This document shows positions 26,175-35,934 of a DNA stretch of 54,836 bases, in pieces; positions within the stretch are counted from its first letter, which is position 1; each line of letters begins with the position of its first letter. The translations under genes and the position numbers were made by a program. The stretch is from Paracoccaceae bacterium. Lineage in GTDB: Bacteria; Pseudomonadota; Alphaproteobacteria; Rhodobacterales; Rhodobacteraceae. The notes beneath the pieces are model-generated. The model saw only the letters and a list, made by a program, of their open reading frames with translations. It was not told the origin of the DNA and made no database searches. The DNA lies in assembly GCA_022448245.1 (NCBI GenBank), contig JAKVCO010000024.1:1-54836 (forward strand). Direction: 5' to 3'.

Positions 26175-27086
26175 ATGGACACCGAGAGCCTGCGTCTCTT
26201 CGTGTTGGCGGCGGAGATGCGGAACATCTCGCAGGACGGGCGGCAGCTTGGGTTTGCGCCTGCGGTGTCGTCAGCGCGGCTCGCTAAGCTTTAGGTGGGG
26301 CTGGGGGTGAAGCTACTGCATCGCACAACGCGGAATGTGGTCCTGTCTTCGGACGGTGAGGCCTTCCCGCCCTATGCGCGTGAAATCCTCGCGCAGGAGG
26401 ATGCAGCATTGGCCGAACTCGGGCGCGGTCAGGCGGAAGTGTCGGGCGTGTTGCGGTTCGCAGCACCCTCAACCTTCGCGCAGCTCTATCTGATGCCGGT
26501 CGTGGCGCGGTTTCAGGAGGCTTACCCGAAGGTGGAGCTCGATCTCCGGCTCTCGGACACGCAGCAGGACCTCATCGAGGGGAGCTTTGATTTGGCGCTG
26601 CGCAATGCTCCGCCCCATGACACGAGCCTGAAGGGCCGCAAGCTGGCGGAGGATCAGCGGATCCTCTGCGCTTCGCCCGATTACCTCGCCGCCCATGGTG
26701 TGCCGGAGGGGCCTGCTGATCTGGCCGACCACCGCCTGATCGCTTTTCAGAGCCTCGCCCCAAAGCGGCTGAGCGGGCCGGAGGATGGCACCTTCGGTCC
26801 AAGGGCAAGCGGGTCGCGCCTAATTGTAGATGACGGCGCGAGCCTGCGGGAGGCGAGCTTTGCGGGTGCCGATTTCTCCGTCAACGCGCTCTGGAGCATG
26901 GCGCGGCAGATCGGTGCCGGAGGTCTCGCGCGGGTGCTGCCGGACTACACCGTCGATTATGGGGCAGCGCTTTGGCTGATCTATCCGAAGTCGAATGTTC
27001 TGACAGCCAAGGTGCGCGTCTTCATCGATTTCCTCGTGGACCAGGTGGGGCCGCGTCTTTCAGGGCAGCTTACGCCATCGCCGTAG
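26175..27086 (+). pseudogene. LysR-family regulator with an in-frame TAG in the DNA-binding domain
   Basis: Starts MDTESLRLFVLAAEMRNISQ, the LysR winged helix-turn-helix. TAG at 26292-26294 sits where nearly all LysR proteins have Glu: SSARLAKL-stop-VGLGVKLLHRTTR, against the usual LEAGLGVKLL. The same frame then stays open to 27086 with a full effector domain (GVLRFAAPSTFAQLYLMPVV, later DLALRNAPPHDT). One G-to-T change of GAG to TAG explains it. The 39-residue fragment cannot bind DNA as a dimer, so the gene is likely inactive. It faces the LLM/SDR pair across about 110 bp and presumably once controlled it. Its 3' end overlaps the broken sulfatase by 17 bp. Confidence 0.88.
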
Positions 27087-28605
27087 GATGGGGCGCGGTG
27101 TCCACATGGGCGATCTCTGTCCTGAGGAGCGCCTCCATCATCCGGGCCTTGTCAGCAGCCGCCTGCGGCGCGTCCCAGAGGTTCACGAGCTCGCCCGGGT
27201 CGGTAGAGAGGTCATAGAGCTCCCCCCACTCGGCTCCGTGGAAGACGGAGATACGCCAATCGCCCATGCGCAGCGTGTGCACGCGGGGCGGGCCGCCGAT
27301 GCCTGCGTTGGGGACTTGGTGGTCGTATTGGATGAAGGCGCGGTCGCGGTTGCCGGAGAAGAGCGATTGGCCCTGCATGCCCAGCGCTGGCTCAACGCGG
27401 GCGTGTTCGAGGATCGTGGGGCCGATGTCGATCGTTTAGCCCGGCGCGTCGGTGCGGCGGGCCTCCGGGTTTGCGGGATCGTGCCAGATCATGGGCACGC
27501 GGGTGATCTCCTCATAGCAGGCAGGGCCTTTGAAGAGCATTCCGTGGTCGCCCAGATGATCGCCGTGATCGGTGGTGAAGATGGTGACTTCGGAGCTGCC
27601 CGCTGCCGCCCGGACGCGGCCCACGGCATCGTCGATCATGGAGACCATGCCACAGCTGAGCGCACGCGCCTCTTGCGCCTCCCGCGCTGTGGTTCCGATG
27701 GCGCCCATGCCGCCGAGCTTGGCGCGCCCCTCTGCGCGGGCGCGGTGAATGGCTGCCACGTGGGGTGGCGGTTGCCAATCCTGCTCAAGCGCGGGGGGCA
27801 CGGCCATGTCGCCGGGGTCATACATGTCCCAATATTTGCCGGGCGGGTTGAAGGGATGGTGCGGGTCCGAGAAGGAGACCATGAGGAAGAAGGGCCCGTC
27901 CTCCGCGTTTTCTTCCAGCCACGCCACAGCGCGGTCCGCGACCCAGGAGGTGGAATAATGCTCCTCCGGGAGGGCGGTGCGGACGGCTTGCGGGCAGGTG
28001 TAATCGTGGGGGAGCTGGTTGGCCGCGCCGAGCAAGCTGTCGGCCTCAGGCTCCCTCTCCAGCAGCCATTCACGGTAGTTCCCGCGTCAGGCGTCGCCGT
28101 GGTAGGTGACGAGCTCTGCGTGGTCGAAGCCGTAGTATGGGCCTTCCGGCAAGCATTTGTCTTCACGGGGGTCTTCGACGCGGTAGCTGGCGAGGTCGTG
28201 GCGCACCGCCTCCGACGCCTGCCCTTTAGCTTTGTGAAAACCCTCGCGCGTATCAGGGCGTTTGAGCTGCCCCTCTTTGCCCGAAAACGTCTGCAGGTGG
28301 CTCTTGCCGATGAGGGCGGTTTTGTAGCCCGCCTCCCGCAAAAGCTCTACGAAAGTCACGTTGCGTTTGTCGAGCGGGATGCCGTTCATGCGCACCCCGT
28401 GCGAGGCGGGCATGCGCGCGGTCATGAAGCTCGCGCGGTTGGGCATGCAGACGGGGCTTGCCACATAGAAGCGATCCCAGACGGTGCCTTGATCGGCCAG
28501 CGCGTCGATATGGGGTGTCTGCAGCACCGGGTGGCCTATGCAGCCCAGATGATCAGCGCGCTGCTGATCGGTCATGAAGAGGATGAAGCTAGGCCGTTGC
28601 TGCAC
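27070..28605 (-). pseudogene. Sulfatase-superfamily hydrolase interrupted by two in-frame stops
   Basis: One continuous frame of 512 codons, GTG start at 28605, overlapping the TRAP permease stop by 17 bp. N-terminal metal site FILFMTDQQRADHLG; formylglycine-type motif CMPNRASFMT, with Asn where Ser is common; IFTTDHGDHLGDHGML later. TGA at 28087-28089 follows VTYHGDA, before RGNYREWLLERE; TAA at 27436-27438 follows RRTDAPG, before TIDIGPTILEHA. Both lie inside well-conserved sulfatase sequence, with no frame change, so these are point nonsense mutations. It is the third gene of the TAXI TRAP operon, suggesting the imported compound was a sulfate or phosphonate ester. Confidence 0.88.
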
Positions 28606-30916
28606 GCGCGCCCCCGCGCCGATGCAGGACCAGAAGGGCCACGGTGGCCACGGCCGCCCCGATCCAGATGACCTCTAGCTTCATCAGAAGGAGCGCGGCG
28701 AGCGCGAGGCGCACAAACACCTCCCAAATTGGCAGTGCGCGGGCGTCATAGCGGGCGAGCGCGGAGGATAGCAGGTATAGCGCCACGATGAGCCGCAGGA
28801 TCAGCAGCACAAACGCGCCCAGATAGAACTGCCCGTCATAGCCCGGCAGGTAGCCGCGTCCGCCCGGGCTCTGCGGGTCGATCTGGGCGACCTCGATGAG
28901 GAGGAGCTCCGGATAGAAGGCGAAGATGAAGGGCACGACAAACATCACGATACCAGAGCGCACGGCGGAGAAGCCGGTGGCCATGGGTTCGGCCTTCGTG
29001 ATGGTGGCCGCCGCAAAGGCCGCGAGCGCCACAGGCGGCGTGATGGCCGAGGCCACCGCGAAGTAAAAGATGAACATATTCGCGGTGAAGAGGCTGAGGC
29101 CGAGGCCCGCGAGCACCGGGCTCATAAGAAGCGCGGCGTTGATGTAGGCAGGCACGGCGGGCATGCCCATGCCGAGCAGCACCGCGAGGATCATCGTCAA
29201 AAGCAGCGCCACGAACTGGAAGAGGTAGGATCCCCCCGAGCCCAAATTCAGGCTGTTGAGCCACGCCAGCACATCAAGCGACAAGAAGACCGGCAGGCCG
29301 GTGAAGCTGAGACAGAAGTCGATGATCGAGACGGCGAGGAACATCAGGTAGAGCGTGGAGATCAGGATACCGGCGCCCGACATCGCGTCCATGATCTTGC
29401 GGGGCTTTGCGCGCGCTTCCGGGTCAAGGAAGAGCAGCACCAGAAGCAGCATCACAGCCCACCAGCCCGCCGCCCCTGCCGCGCCCGCGCTGTTCTGCAC
29501 GGCTTGCTGGAACCAGCTGAGTGACTGCACTTGGCACAGGCCATCGGTGAAGGTGCGCTCGGCGCCGAGGATACCCCCGAGGAGGCCGCAGCCCACGGCG
29601 TCTTTCGGCGTCAATAGCAGGATGAGGATCAGAAGGATCGGCCCGAAGATCATCATCAGGTTCAGGTAATCCTGACGCTCGAGCACCATGTCCTCGGTGA
29701 TCTTGCCGATGGCGGTGATGTTTTGCTTCCGGCTTTGGAACACGGCCGACAGGAAAAGGCAGAGGAAATAGGCCAGCGCCGGGATGATCGCGGCCACGAT
29801 GATCGATGAGTACGGCACCGCCGTCAGCGAGGCCAAAACGAAGGCCGCCACGCCCATCACGGGCGGCATGATGGAGCCACCTGAGGAGGCCGCTGCCTCT
29901 ACCCCGCCAGCGAAGACCTTGGAAAAGCCGCGTTTGAGCATCATCGGGATCGTTAGCACGCCGGTGGAGAGCACGTTCACCATGGGCCCGCCGGAGATCG
30001 TGCCAAACATGGCCGAGCTCACGATGGCCGCGTGCGCTGGCCCGCCGCGCAGATTGCGCGTCCAGCGGAAGGCGAGCTTGATGAGAGACCTGCCCCCTGC
30101 CGACGATCCAAAGAGCGAGCCCAGCACGAGGTACGGGAAGATCGTGTTGAGCACGATGTCCATGAAGCGGCCCAGAAGGCCGGACGGGTTGTTGACGAGG
30201 ACGTCGTGCACACGCGGCCGACCATCGGCCAACATGCGCGGCTCACCAGCCAGTTTGGTCACGAAATACTTGTTGATGTCCTCGACGCCGTAGGCGCACC
30301 AGACGAGGACGGTGACGATGGTGTAGGTGGCCATCAGGATCGCCACGAGCACCAGCGGCAGGCCCCAAACCTTGATGTTGTAGCTGAGGAAAACAATGAT
30401 CGCGAAGCCCACGATGGCCACGAGCCAAGGCCCTGTGGTGTTCAGACACTGCGGGTCTTCGACTGTGGAGGGCGCGGGCAGCCCGAGGCTCTCATTGAAA
30501 GCGGCGGCAGAGGCGAGGCTTTCTTGGATGAGGCGGGCGCGGTCGCCGGTGATGCGGTCGGCCAGACAGACGGCCTCGATCTCCACCAAGTAAGTGATGG
30601 AGATCATCAAGGCCGTCAGCACCAGCGCGAAATCGAGGATGAGCCCGAGCCGGCGCCGGGTGGGTGTCTTGTCTACCCATGATTTCCACATGGAATGCTT
30701 GAGCGCGACGATGACCATCATCAGCGAAAAGAAGATGGGGTAGAACCATTCGAACGCGAATTTGCGGAACTGCGCGCCGTTGCCCGCGATGCGCGCGGCC
30801 AGATCGTCGTAGCCGGGGATGCCGGGCGTGGAGTTTACGAGCCCCACCAGCACCATGACGAGCGCCAGTACGTAGACGAGCTTGTCCGACAATCCGTTGC
30901 TCTGATTCTCTTCCAT
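28589..30916 (-). CDS. TRAP transporter fused permease (4TM/12TM, TAXI type)
   Basis: 775 residues, about 18 membrane segments. This is the DctQ-DctM fusion used with TAXI-type binding proteins. The DctM part has GPPMVNVLSTG-like sequence (here SGGPMVNVLSTGVLTIPMM), EAAASSGGSIMPPVMGVAAF, LGMGMPAVPAYI and FYFAVASAITPPVALAAFAAA. It imports an organic anion driven by a sodium or proton gradient. A non-membrane loop near residues 420-470 contains several Cys residues. ATG at 30916 with GGGGA upstream. It follows the TAXI binding-protein gene beyond a hairpin and is intact despite broken neighbours. Confidence 0.93.
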   Translation of the reverse strand: MEENQSNGLSDKLVYVLALVMVLVGLVNSTPGIPGYDDLAARIAGNGAQFRKFAFEWFYPIFFSLMMVIVALKHSMWKSWVDKTPTRRRLGLILDFALVLTALMISITYLVEIEAVCLADRITGDRARLIQESLASAAAFNESLGLPAPSTVEDPQCLNTTGPWLVAIVGFAIIVFLSYNIKVWGLPLVLVAILMATYTIVTVLVWCAYGVEDINKYFVTKLAGEPRMLADGRPRVHDVLVNNPSGLLGRFMDIVLNTIFPYLVLGSLFGSSAGGRSLIKLAFRWTRNLRGGPAHAAIVSSAMFGTISGGPMVNVLSTGVLTIPMMLKRGFSKVFAGGVEAAASSGGSIMPPVMGVAAFVLASLTAVPYSSIIVAAIIPALAYFLCLFLSAVFQSRKQNITAIGKITEDMVLERQDYLNLMMIFGPILLILILLLTPKDAVGCGLLGGILGAERTFTDGLCQVQSLSWFQQAVQNSAGAAGAAGWWAVMLLLVLLFLDPEARAKPRKIMDAMSGAGILISTLYLMFLAVSIIDFCLSFTGLPVFLSLDVLAWLNSLNLGSGGSYLFQFVALLLTMILAVLLGMGMPAVPAYINAALLMSPVLAGLGLSLFTANMFIFYFAVASAITPPVALAAFAAATITKAEPMATGFSAVRSGIVMFVVPFIFAFYPELLLIEVAQIDPQSPGGRGYLPGYDGQFYLGAFVLLILRLIVALYLLSSALARYDARALPIWEVFVRLALAALLLMKLEVIWIGAAVATVALLVLHRRGGARAATA

Positions 30917-30933
30917 GGTCCCCTCACAAAAGG

Positions 30934-30958
30934 ACCGGGCGGTTTGGCGCCGCCCGGT
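30934..30958 (-). terminator. Hairpin with T-run between TAXI binding protein and TRAP permease
   Basis: ACCGGGCGG (30934-30942) and CCGCCCGGT (30950-30958) make a perfect 9-bp stem with a 7-base loop. On the minus strand it is followed by CCTTTTG. It lies 20 bases after the binding-protein stop, so it is a probable attenuator giving more binding protein than permease. Confidence 0.78.
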
Positions 30959-30978
30959 CTTTTAGCGTTGCCTCACGA

Positions 30979-32022
30979 TTACTTTGCGCAATCAGGGATC
31001 GTGTAGCCAGCCTCTTCCCAGGCAGCGACGGCACCGGGGTGGTACTTGACCGGGTTATTGCCGCACATGTCGGTGAGGGCGGGATCAGTCTCACCATGCC
31101 AGACACCGGGCATGAACGGCGCCTTGGCGTGGTAGATGCTTTCGATGTTGTTGATGAAGGCGGCGGTGAGCGCTTTGGCCGTGTCGAACTCCATCGACAC
31201 GTTCACGAGGTCGGCGCCCACGGTGCCGGGGCCACGGATCATGTCATCTTCAGAGACGATGGTGACGCCATCGCCATAGCCTGCATCAGCCACGGGGATC
31301 GTGACGGGCACGGTGCCGGGAAGTGCGGCGACCTTGGCGAAGGCCTCGCTTTCGAAGACGTCCTTGGGCATCGACCAGACGGTCATGTTACCGGAGGCAA
31401 GGCCTGCGCTGACCCGAGGATCCGGGAAAGCCTGCGGCAGAACGAACGCATCGGCGGAGCCGTCCTGGATCGTCTTCACGGCCTGTCCCCAGTTCACCTG
31501 AACGCCGGTGTAGCCCGTGCCTTCCTCAAGGCCGGTCACGGTGCGGATCAGGAGACGCGCGTTGGTGAGCGCGGCACCGCGTGGCGGGCCGTTGAAGATG
31601 GTCTTGCCCTCAAGCCCGTCCCAGCCAGAAATTCCTTCGCTATCATAGGCATAGAGGCCCTGCACCGAGATACGGTAGGTGTAGAGCGCGGCGAGCTGGC
31701 CGGCGAGCTCTGCCCCCGTTTCCTGGCCAAGGCTCGCATAGGGGCCCACCCCGCGCGACAACAGGAACGGCAGAATGTAGGGCGCGGCGGCGATGTCCGT
31801 CTTGCCCTCGGCGACGTTCTGGACGGAGTTCGTCAGCGTCTGACCGGCGGTAACCTGAATATCTGCAACGCCCTCTTTGGCGGCAGCCTCGCTCAGCGAG
31901 ATAATGGAGATCCCGGGCGCGGAATTGGGCGATGCCGTCTCGGCGGTCAGGATGCTTTGGGCAGCTGCGCTTGTGGCAAACATCGCGACGATACCAGCTC
32001 GTACGAGGCTCTTCATTGTCAT
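30979..32022 (-). CDS. TAXI-family TRAP transporter solute-binding protein
   Basis: 347 residues. Signal peptide MTMKSLVRAGIVAMFATSAAA, then the mature protein. TAXI features are QNVAEGKTDIAAAPYILPFL, GLEGKTIFNGPPRGAALTNA and DAFVLPQAFPDPRV. The end is KYHPGAVAAWEEAGYTIPDC. Two C-terminal Cys residues (DMCGNN, IPDC) could form a disulfide. GGGAGG (complement of 32030-32035) serves ATGs at 32025 and 32022; I chose 32022 for its 7-base spacing. It delivers ligand to the fused permease. Ligand unknown; the operon's sulfatase suggests an esterified organic acid. Confidence 0.9.
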   Translation of the reverse strand: MTMKSLVRAGIVAMFATSAAAQSILTAETASPNSAPGISIISLSEAAAKEGVADIQVTAGQTLTNSVQNVAEGKTDIAAAPYILPFLLSRGVGPYASLGQETGAELAGQLAALYTYRISVQGLYAYDSEGISGWDGLEGKTIFNGPPRGAALTNARLLIRTVTGLEEGTGYTGVQVNWGQAVKTIQDGSADAFVLPQAFPDPRVSAGLASGNMTVWSMPKDVFESEAFAKVAALPGTVPVTIPVADAGYGDGVTIVSEDDMIRGPGTVGADLVNVSMEFDTAKALTAAFINNIESIYHAKAPFMPGVWHGETDPALTDMCGNNPVKYHPGAVAAWEEAGYTIPDCAK

Positions 32023-32131
32023 CATCAATCCTCCCTTGATGATGCGCACATTAAATTTCTTCGGCCCGATATTTTGTTTCTTCGGTGCCTCAGTACTAGC
32101 CTAGGGCCTTTTTCGAGATATCATAGAAAAA

Positions 32132-32143
32132 ATCGATATTTAT
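32132..32143. promoter_or_regulatory. Candidate operator ATCGATATTTAT in the TAXI/GST divergent promoter
   Basis: The 12 bases here are identical to 36979-36990 in front of the YciI gene. The wider site at 32128-32141 is a palindrome around CG with one mismatched pair, against a perfect 14-bp palindrome at the second site. It lies 10-21 bases before the GST start and about 110 bases before the TAXI gene. The FCD-GntR protein at 35912-36577 is the obvious candidate binder (inference). Confidence 0.5.
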
Positions 32144-32152
32144 GGGGGGCCC

Positions 32153-32827
32153 ATGTCTGACCTGAAACTTTTCGTGGCACCGAACACCTGTGCACGCGTT
32201 CCGACGATCGCGTTGGAGGAGGCTGGCGCCACCTTCGAAACGGAGTTGATCCGCACCGCCGCAGGCCAGCAGCAGACGCCCGAATTTCTGGCGATAAACC
32301 CCAAGGGCAAGGTACCAACGCTCCTGATCGATGGCGCGCCGCTCACGGAGAACGTGGCCATCCTGACGTGGATCGCGGATGCCTTCCCGGAGGCGAACCT
32401 GATGCCCACGGCCAGCGGTCTTGAGAAGCTGAAGCAAACCGCAGACCTCGCCTTCTTTTCGGCCACGGTGCATCCGACGGTTACGCGGATCGCGATGCCC
32501 ATCAAGTTCATCCCGGACGAGAAGGCCTCCTTCGAGACGGTGCGCCCCTTAGGCATGCAGGACATGGACAAGATCATGAAGATGATCGACGCGCGCCTTG
32601 AGGATGGCCCGTGGTGGTATGGCGATCAGTGGTCCATCGTAGACGGCTATCTCTACTGGGTGTGGACGCGCTGTCTGGGCGTGGGTTACCCCGACGCTCC
32701 CTTCCCCAACATCCGCCGGCACCGCGAACTCAGCGACGCACGCCCCGCCGTGCAGCGCGCCATGGCTCGCGAAGAGGTCAATATCGAAACCCTCAAGGCC
32801 GAGGGCAACTACATGGCGCCGAAATGA
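32153..32827 (+). CDS. Glutathione S-transferase
   Basis: 224 residues. N-terminal thioredoxin-like domain: KLFVAPNTCARVPTIALEEAG, where Ser/Cys near residue 12-13 would activate glutathione, cis-Pro in KGKVPTLLIDG, and the glutathione-binding LTENVAILTWIAD (about 63). C-terminal helical domain with WWYGDQWSIVDGYLYWVW (N-capping box). It conjugates, reduces or isomerises electrophiles; in an aromatic cluster a maleylacetate or quinone detoxification role is possible but unproven. Divergent from the TAXI operon. Its TGA overlaps the next ATG (32824-32827), so it is coupled to the sulfatase. Confidence 0.92.
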   Translation: MSDLKLFVAPNTCARVPTIALEEAGATFETELIRTAAGQQQTPEFLAINPKGKVPTLLIDGAPLTENVAILTWIADAFPEANLMPTASGLEKLKQTADLAFFSATVHPTVTRIAMPIKFIPDEKASFETVRPLGMQDMDKIMKMIDARLEDGPWWYGDQWSIVDGYLYWVWTRCLGVGYPDAPFPNIRRHRELSDARPAVQRAMAREEVNIETLKAEGNYMAPK

Positions 32828-34434
32828 ACGTCCTTTGGATCATGGCCGACCAGCTGCGCTGGGATTACCTGAGCTGCTATGGCGCCAGCCATATCGACAC
32901 GCCCAATATCGACCGTTTAGCGTCGAAATCGGTGCAGTTTGACCGCGCTTATGTGCAATCGCCCATCTGCGGGCCGTCGCGCATGTCGTTCTACACGAGC
33001 CGCTATGTGCGGTCTCATGGGGCCACGTGGAATGGCTTTCCCCTGGCGGTGGGCACGCCCACGATGGGCGATCACTTGCGAAACATCGGCGTCTCCTCCC
33101 ACCTCGTGGGCAAGACGCATATGATCCCGGATCGCGAGGGGATGGCGCGGCTGGGCCTTGATCCGAGGAGCGAAATCGGCGCGCGGGTGGCGGAATGCGG
33201 GTTCGACGTTTTCGTGCGCGATGACGGCACAAACGCCATCAACTACCCCGGGCGCCATGCCGAGGATTACGAGGACTACTTGCGCAGCCATGGATATGGC
33301 GGCGACGTGCCGTGGGAGGAGTGGGCCAACACCGCCATCGGCCCCGATGGCTCAGAGAAGTCTGGCTGGGTGCTTGAGAACGCCCCCCTGCCCGCCCGCG
33401 TCCCGAAGGAGCATTCGGAGACAGCGTGGCTCACCACACGGGGGATCGAGTTCATTGAGGCCCAAGGCAATGCGCCGTGGCTCTGCCATCTGAGCTACAT
33501 CAAGCCTCATTGGCCGTATCTCGCGCCTGCGCCTTACAACGACATGTATTCCGCCGCCGATATGCCGCCTGTGAACCGGCGGGACGGCGAGCACTCCCAC
33601 CCTCTCATGAAAAGCTGGCAAGAGACGCGCATCTGCAAGACGTTCTCCCGCGAGGATGTGCGGGACACGGTGGGGCCGGTCCATATGGGGCTCATCAAGG
33701 AGCTCGACGACCAGCTCGGGCGCCTCTTCGCGTTTCTTGAGGAAAGCAGGCGGATGGAGGACACGATGATCGTCTTCTGCTCGGATCACGGAGACAACAT
33801 GGGCGACCATTGGCTGGGCGAGAAGGACCTTTTCTTCGACTGCTCGGCCCGGGTGCCGCTGATCGTCTATGACCCGCGGGCCGAGGCCGACGAGACACGG
33901 GGGACGGTCACAGACAAGCTTGTCGAAGGGATCTATCTGGCGCCGACGTTTCAGGAGTTCTTCAGCGGCGCGGGCCTGCCTCATATCTACGAGGGGCGAT
34001 CGCTCGTGCCGCTGCTCCACGGGCAGGACGTGGAATGGCGCGATCACTGTATCTCCGAATACGATTACGCCACGCGCGATGCCCGCCGGGCTGTGGGCGT
34101 GAGCGAGCGCGATGCGCGGCTGACGATGGTCTTCGATAGGCGCTGGAAATACGTCCATGCAGAAACGATGCGGCCCATGCTCTTTGATCTGGAGACCGAC
34201 CCGGGTGAGCTACACGATCTGGGCGATAACCCCGCATTCGCGGGAGAGATCGCGCGGCTGAGGGAGCTGCATTTCGCTTGGACGCGCCAGCATCATGCGC
34301 GGATCACGCGAGACGCGGCGACGATCGAGAAGATGACCGACGGGCGCGAGCCGCCGGGCATTTTCATCGCGCACTGGGATGACGCCGAGGTGGCCGCGGA
34401 CGGGCGCGACCTGCCCTCTCACCTCTCTTCTTAG
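32824..34434 (+). CDS. Sulfatase / phosphonate monoester hydrolase superfamily enzyme
   Basis: 536 residues, alkaline phosphatase superfamily, no signal peptide, so cytoplasmic. Metal sites: MNVLWIMADQLRWDY and IVFCSDHGDNMGDH (about 316). Nucleophile motif CGPSRMSFYTSR (Cys at about 50), the C-x-P-S-R context converted to formylglycine. Conserved GKTHMI and LSYIKPHWPYLAP are also present. Formylglycine hydrolases of this kind cleave sulfate esters, phosphonate monoesters or phosphodiesters; the substrate cannot be decided. It is the intact counterpart of the broken sulfatase at 27070-28605 and may act on what the TAXI system imports. It ends convergently, overlapping the FAD hydroxylase by 4 bases. 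Confidence 0.85.
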   Translation: MNVLWIMADQLRWDYLSCYGASHIDTPNIDRLASKSVQFDRAYVQSPICGPSRMSFYTSRYVRSHGATWNGFPLAVGTPTMGDHLRNIGVSSHLVGKTHMIPDREGMARLGLDPRSEIGARVAECGFDVFVRDDGTNAINYPGRHAEDYEDYLRSHGYGGDVPWEEWANTAIGPDGSEKSGWVLENAPLPARVPKEHSETAWLTTRGIEFIEAQGNAPWLCHLSYIKPHWPYLAPAPYNDMYSAADMPPVNRRDGEHSHPLMKSWQETRICKTFSREDVRDTVGPVHMGLIKELDDQLGRLFAFLEESRRMEDTMIVFCSDHGDNMGDHWLGEKDLFFDCSARVPLIVYDPRAEADETRGTVTDKLVEGIYLAPTFQEFFSGAGLPHIYEGRSLVPLLHGQDVEWRDHCISEYDYATRDARRAVGVSERDARLTMVFDRRWKYVHAETMRPMLFDLETDPGELHDLGDNPAFAGEIARLRELHFAWTRQHHARITRDAATIEKMTDGREPPGIFIAHWDDAEVAADGRDLPSHLSS

Positions 34435-35934
34435 GCGAGCGCGAGGAGAAGCGTGTCGAGATGGCCGCGCAATTCCTGCGCTGAAGTTGCGGTGGCGGCG
34501 GTATAGAAATCTGGCCGCAGGATCACGTAATCCGCGCCCCATTCGGCATAGGTCGTGTCTTGCGGCTCAAACTCTCCCACGGAGAGCACACGCCCGCCGA
34601 GACGCGACCATGCGGCCTCCTGCGGGCGTCAGCAGTCCGTCCGCGCTGCCCTTCAAGGACAGGATAAACCAGCCGTGGCCCACCGCTTGGTCGAAGCGGT
34701 CTTCGCGCCCTTCGAAGCGCACAACGCCTTGAGGGGATAGCTCGCCGGCTGTGGGGGACTTGATCCAAGCGCCCTCGCCCAGCTCCACGAGATCGCCCGT
34801 AATCGGCGCGCCGCCTCTGGCCTCGAGGTCAGCGATCATCCGTGCGTCACGCTCTGCTGCCTTGGCCTCATCGGCGATACAGATGATGTCGCCCAGGTCC
34901 TGGCTGAACTGGATGTAGTGCTTGGCGTGCTCCTTGCGCTCGCTCTCGTAGCTGTCGAGCACTTGGTCCGAGAAATACCCATCGAGAAGCCCGCCCAGAC
35001 GCCATGCGAGCGCGGTAGCGTCGCGCAACCCCGCGCACATGCCTTCGCCCGCGAAGGGTGGCATGAGGTGGGCCGCATCTCCGGCGATAAGGCAGCGCCC
35101 GGCGCGCCATTTGTCAGCGTAGCGGGCTTGGAAACGGTAGACGGCGCTGCGCTCAAGCTCCGCGTTCTCGGGGCTGAGCCCCCATGGTTCGAGAAGGCGC
35201 CACGCGCTTTCCTCGCTGGCGAGCGCGTCCGCGTCTTCACCGGGGAGCACCATGAACTCCCACCGGCGGCGACCGGGGCCGCCGGGCACGATGGTCGTGG
35301 GGCGTTTCGGGTCGCAGAGCTGCCATTGCGCGGGGGAGGTCTTGTAGCTCGCCTCTGGGATCATATCGAGGATGAGCCAGTCGAAGAAATAGCCCTTGTC
35401 GACGACCGGCAGGCCCAGCGCCTCGCGCACAAAGCTGTTGGCGCCGTCCGCGCCCACGAGGAATTGCGCCTCGATGGTGTCGCCATTGGCGCCGGTGAGC
35501 GTAGTGGAGCTGTCGTCCTGGACGAGGGCCACGGCCTCCCACCCGCGCAGCACGCGAACAGAAGGATAGTCGGCGGCCATGGCAAAGAGGCGTGCCTCAA
35601 GGTCCGGCTGGTTGAACCAATAGGTGACGTGCCAGCTCGAAGGGGCCAGGCTCTCCCAATCGACGATCTGGAGATTTTCGAGCTGGGCGTTCTTCCAGTA
35701 ATAGAGCTCTTTGTGGTTCTCGAAGCCCGGGTCGCTGTCCACGTCGATGCCCAGCGTGGCGAGAATGCGCGCCACTTCTGCGTCCATCGTCACCGCGCGC
35801 GGGCGCTGGTAGATCTCCGGATAGCGCTCCACGAGGACGACATCGCGCCCCTGTTTCCCCAACAAAATGGCTAGAAGGAGGCCGACGGGGCCCCCACCGA
35901 CAATCGAGACGTCAGTCTTCAAATTGGCGACCAA
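34431..35934 (-). pseudogene. FAD-dependent aromatic hydroxylase (MhpA/PheA-like), frameshifted near the C-terminus
   Basis: Class A flavin monooxygenase. FAD sites: GGGPVGLLLAILLGKQG (about residue 12), GADGANSFVREALG (about 158) and CLIAGDAAHLMPPFAGEGM (about 272). The frame ends at 34567. The expected tail continues in a second frame: AAWSRLGGRVLSVGEFEPQ, then YAEWGADYVILRPDFYTA and LDTLLLALA, stopping at 34431. One extra G in the GGAGG at about 34616-34622 explains it; removing it gives a 500-residue protein. The FAD and substrate domains are complete, so a 455-residue product might retain some function. The TTG start at 35934 overlaps the regulator gene and is uncertain. Confidence 0.82.

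Noticed and set aside
28087..28089. TGA as a selenocysteine codon in the sulfatase
   Set aside because: The same frame also contains a TAA further on, no stem-loop typical of a SECIS was noticed after the TGA, and sulfatases use formylglycine.
27088..28671. Long open frame on the plus strand opposite the broken sulfatase
   Set aside because: Composition and lack of any family motif mark it as an antisense shadow produced by high GC at third positions.
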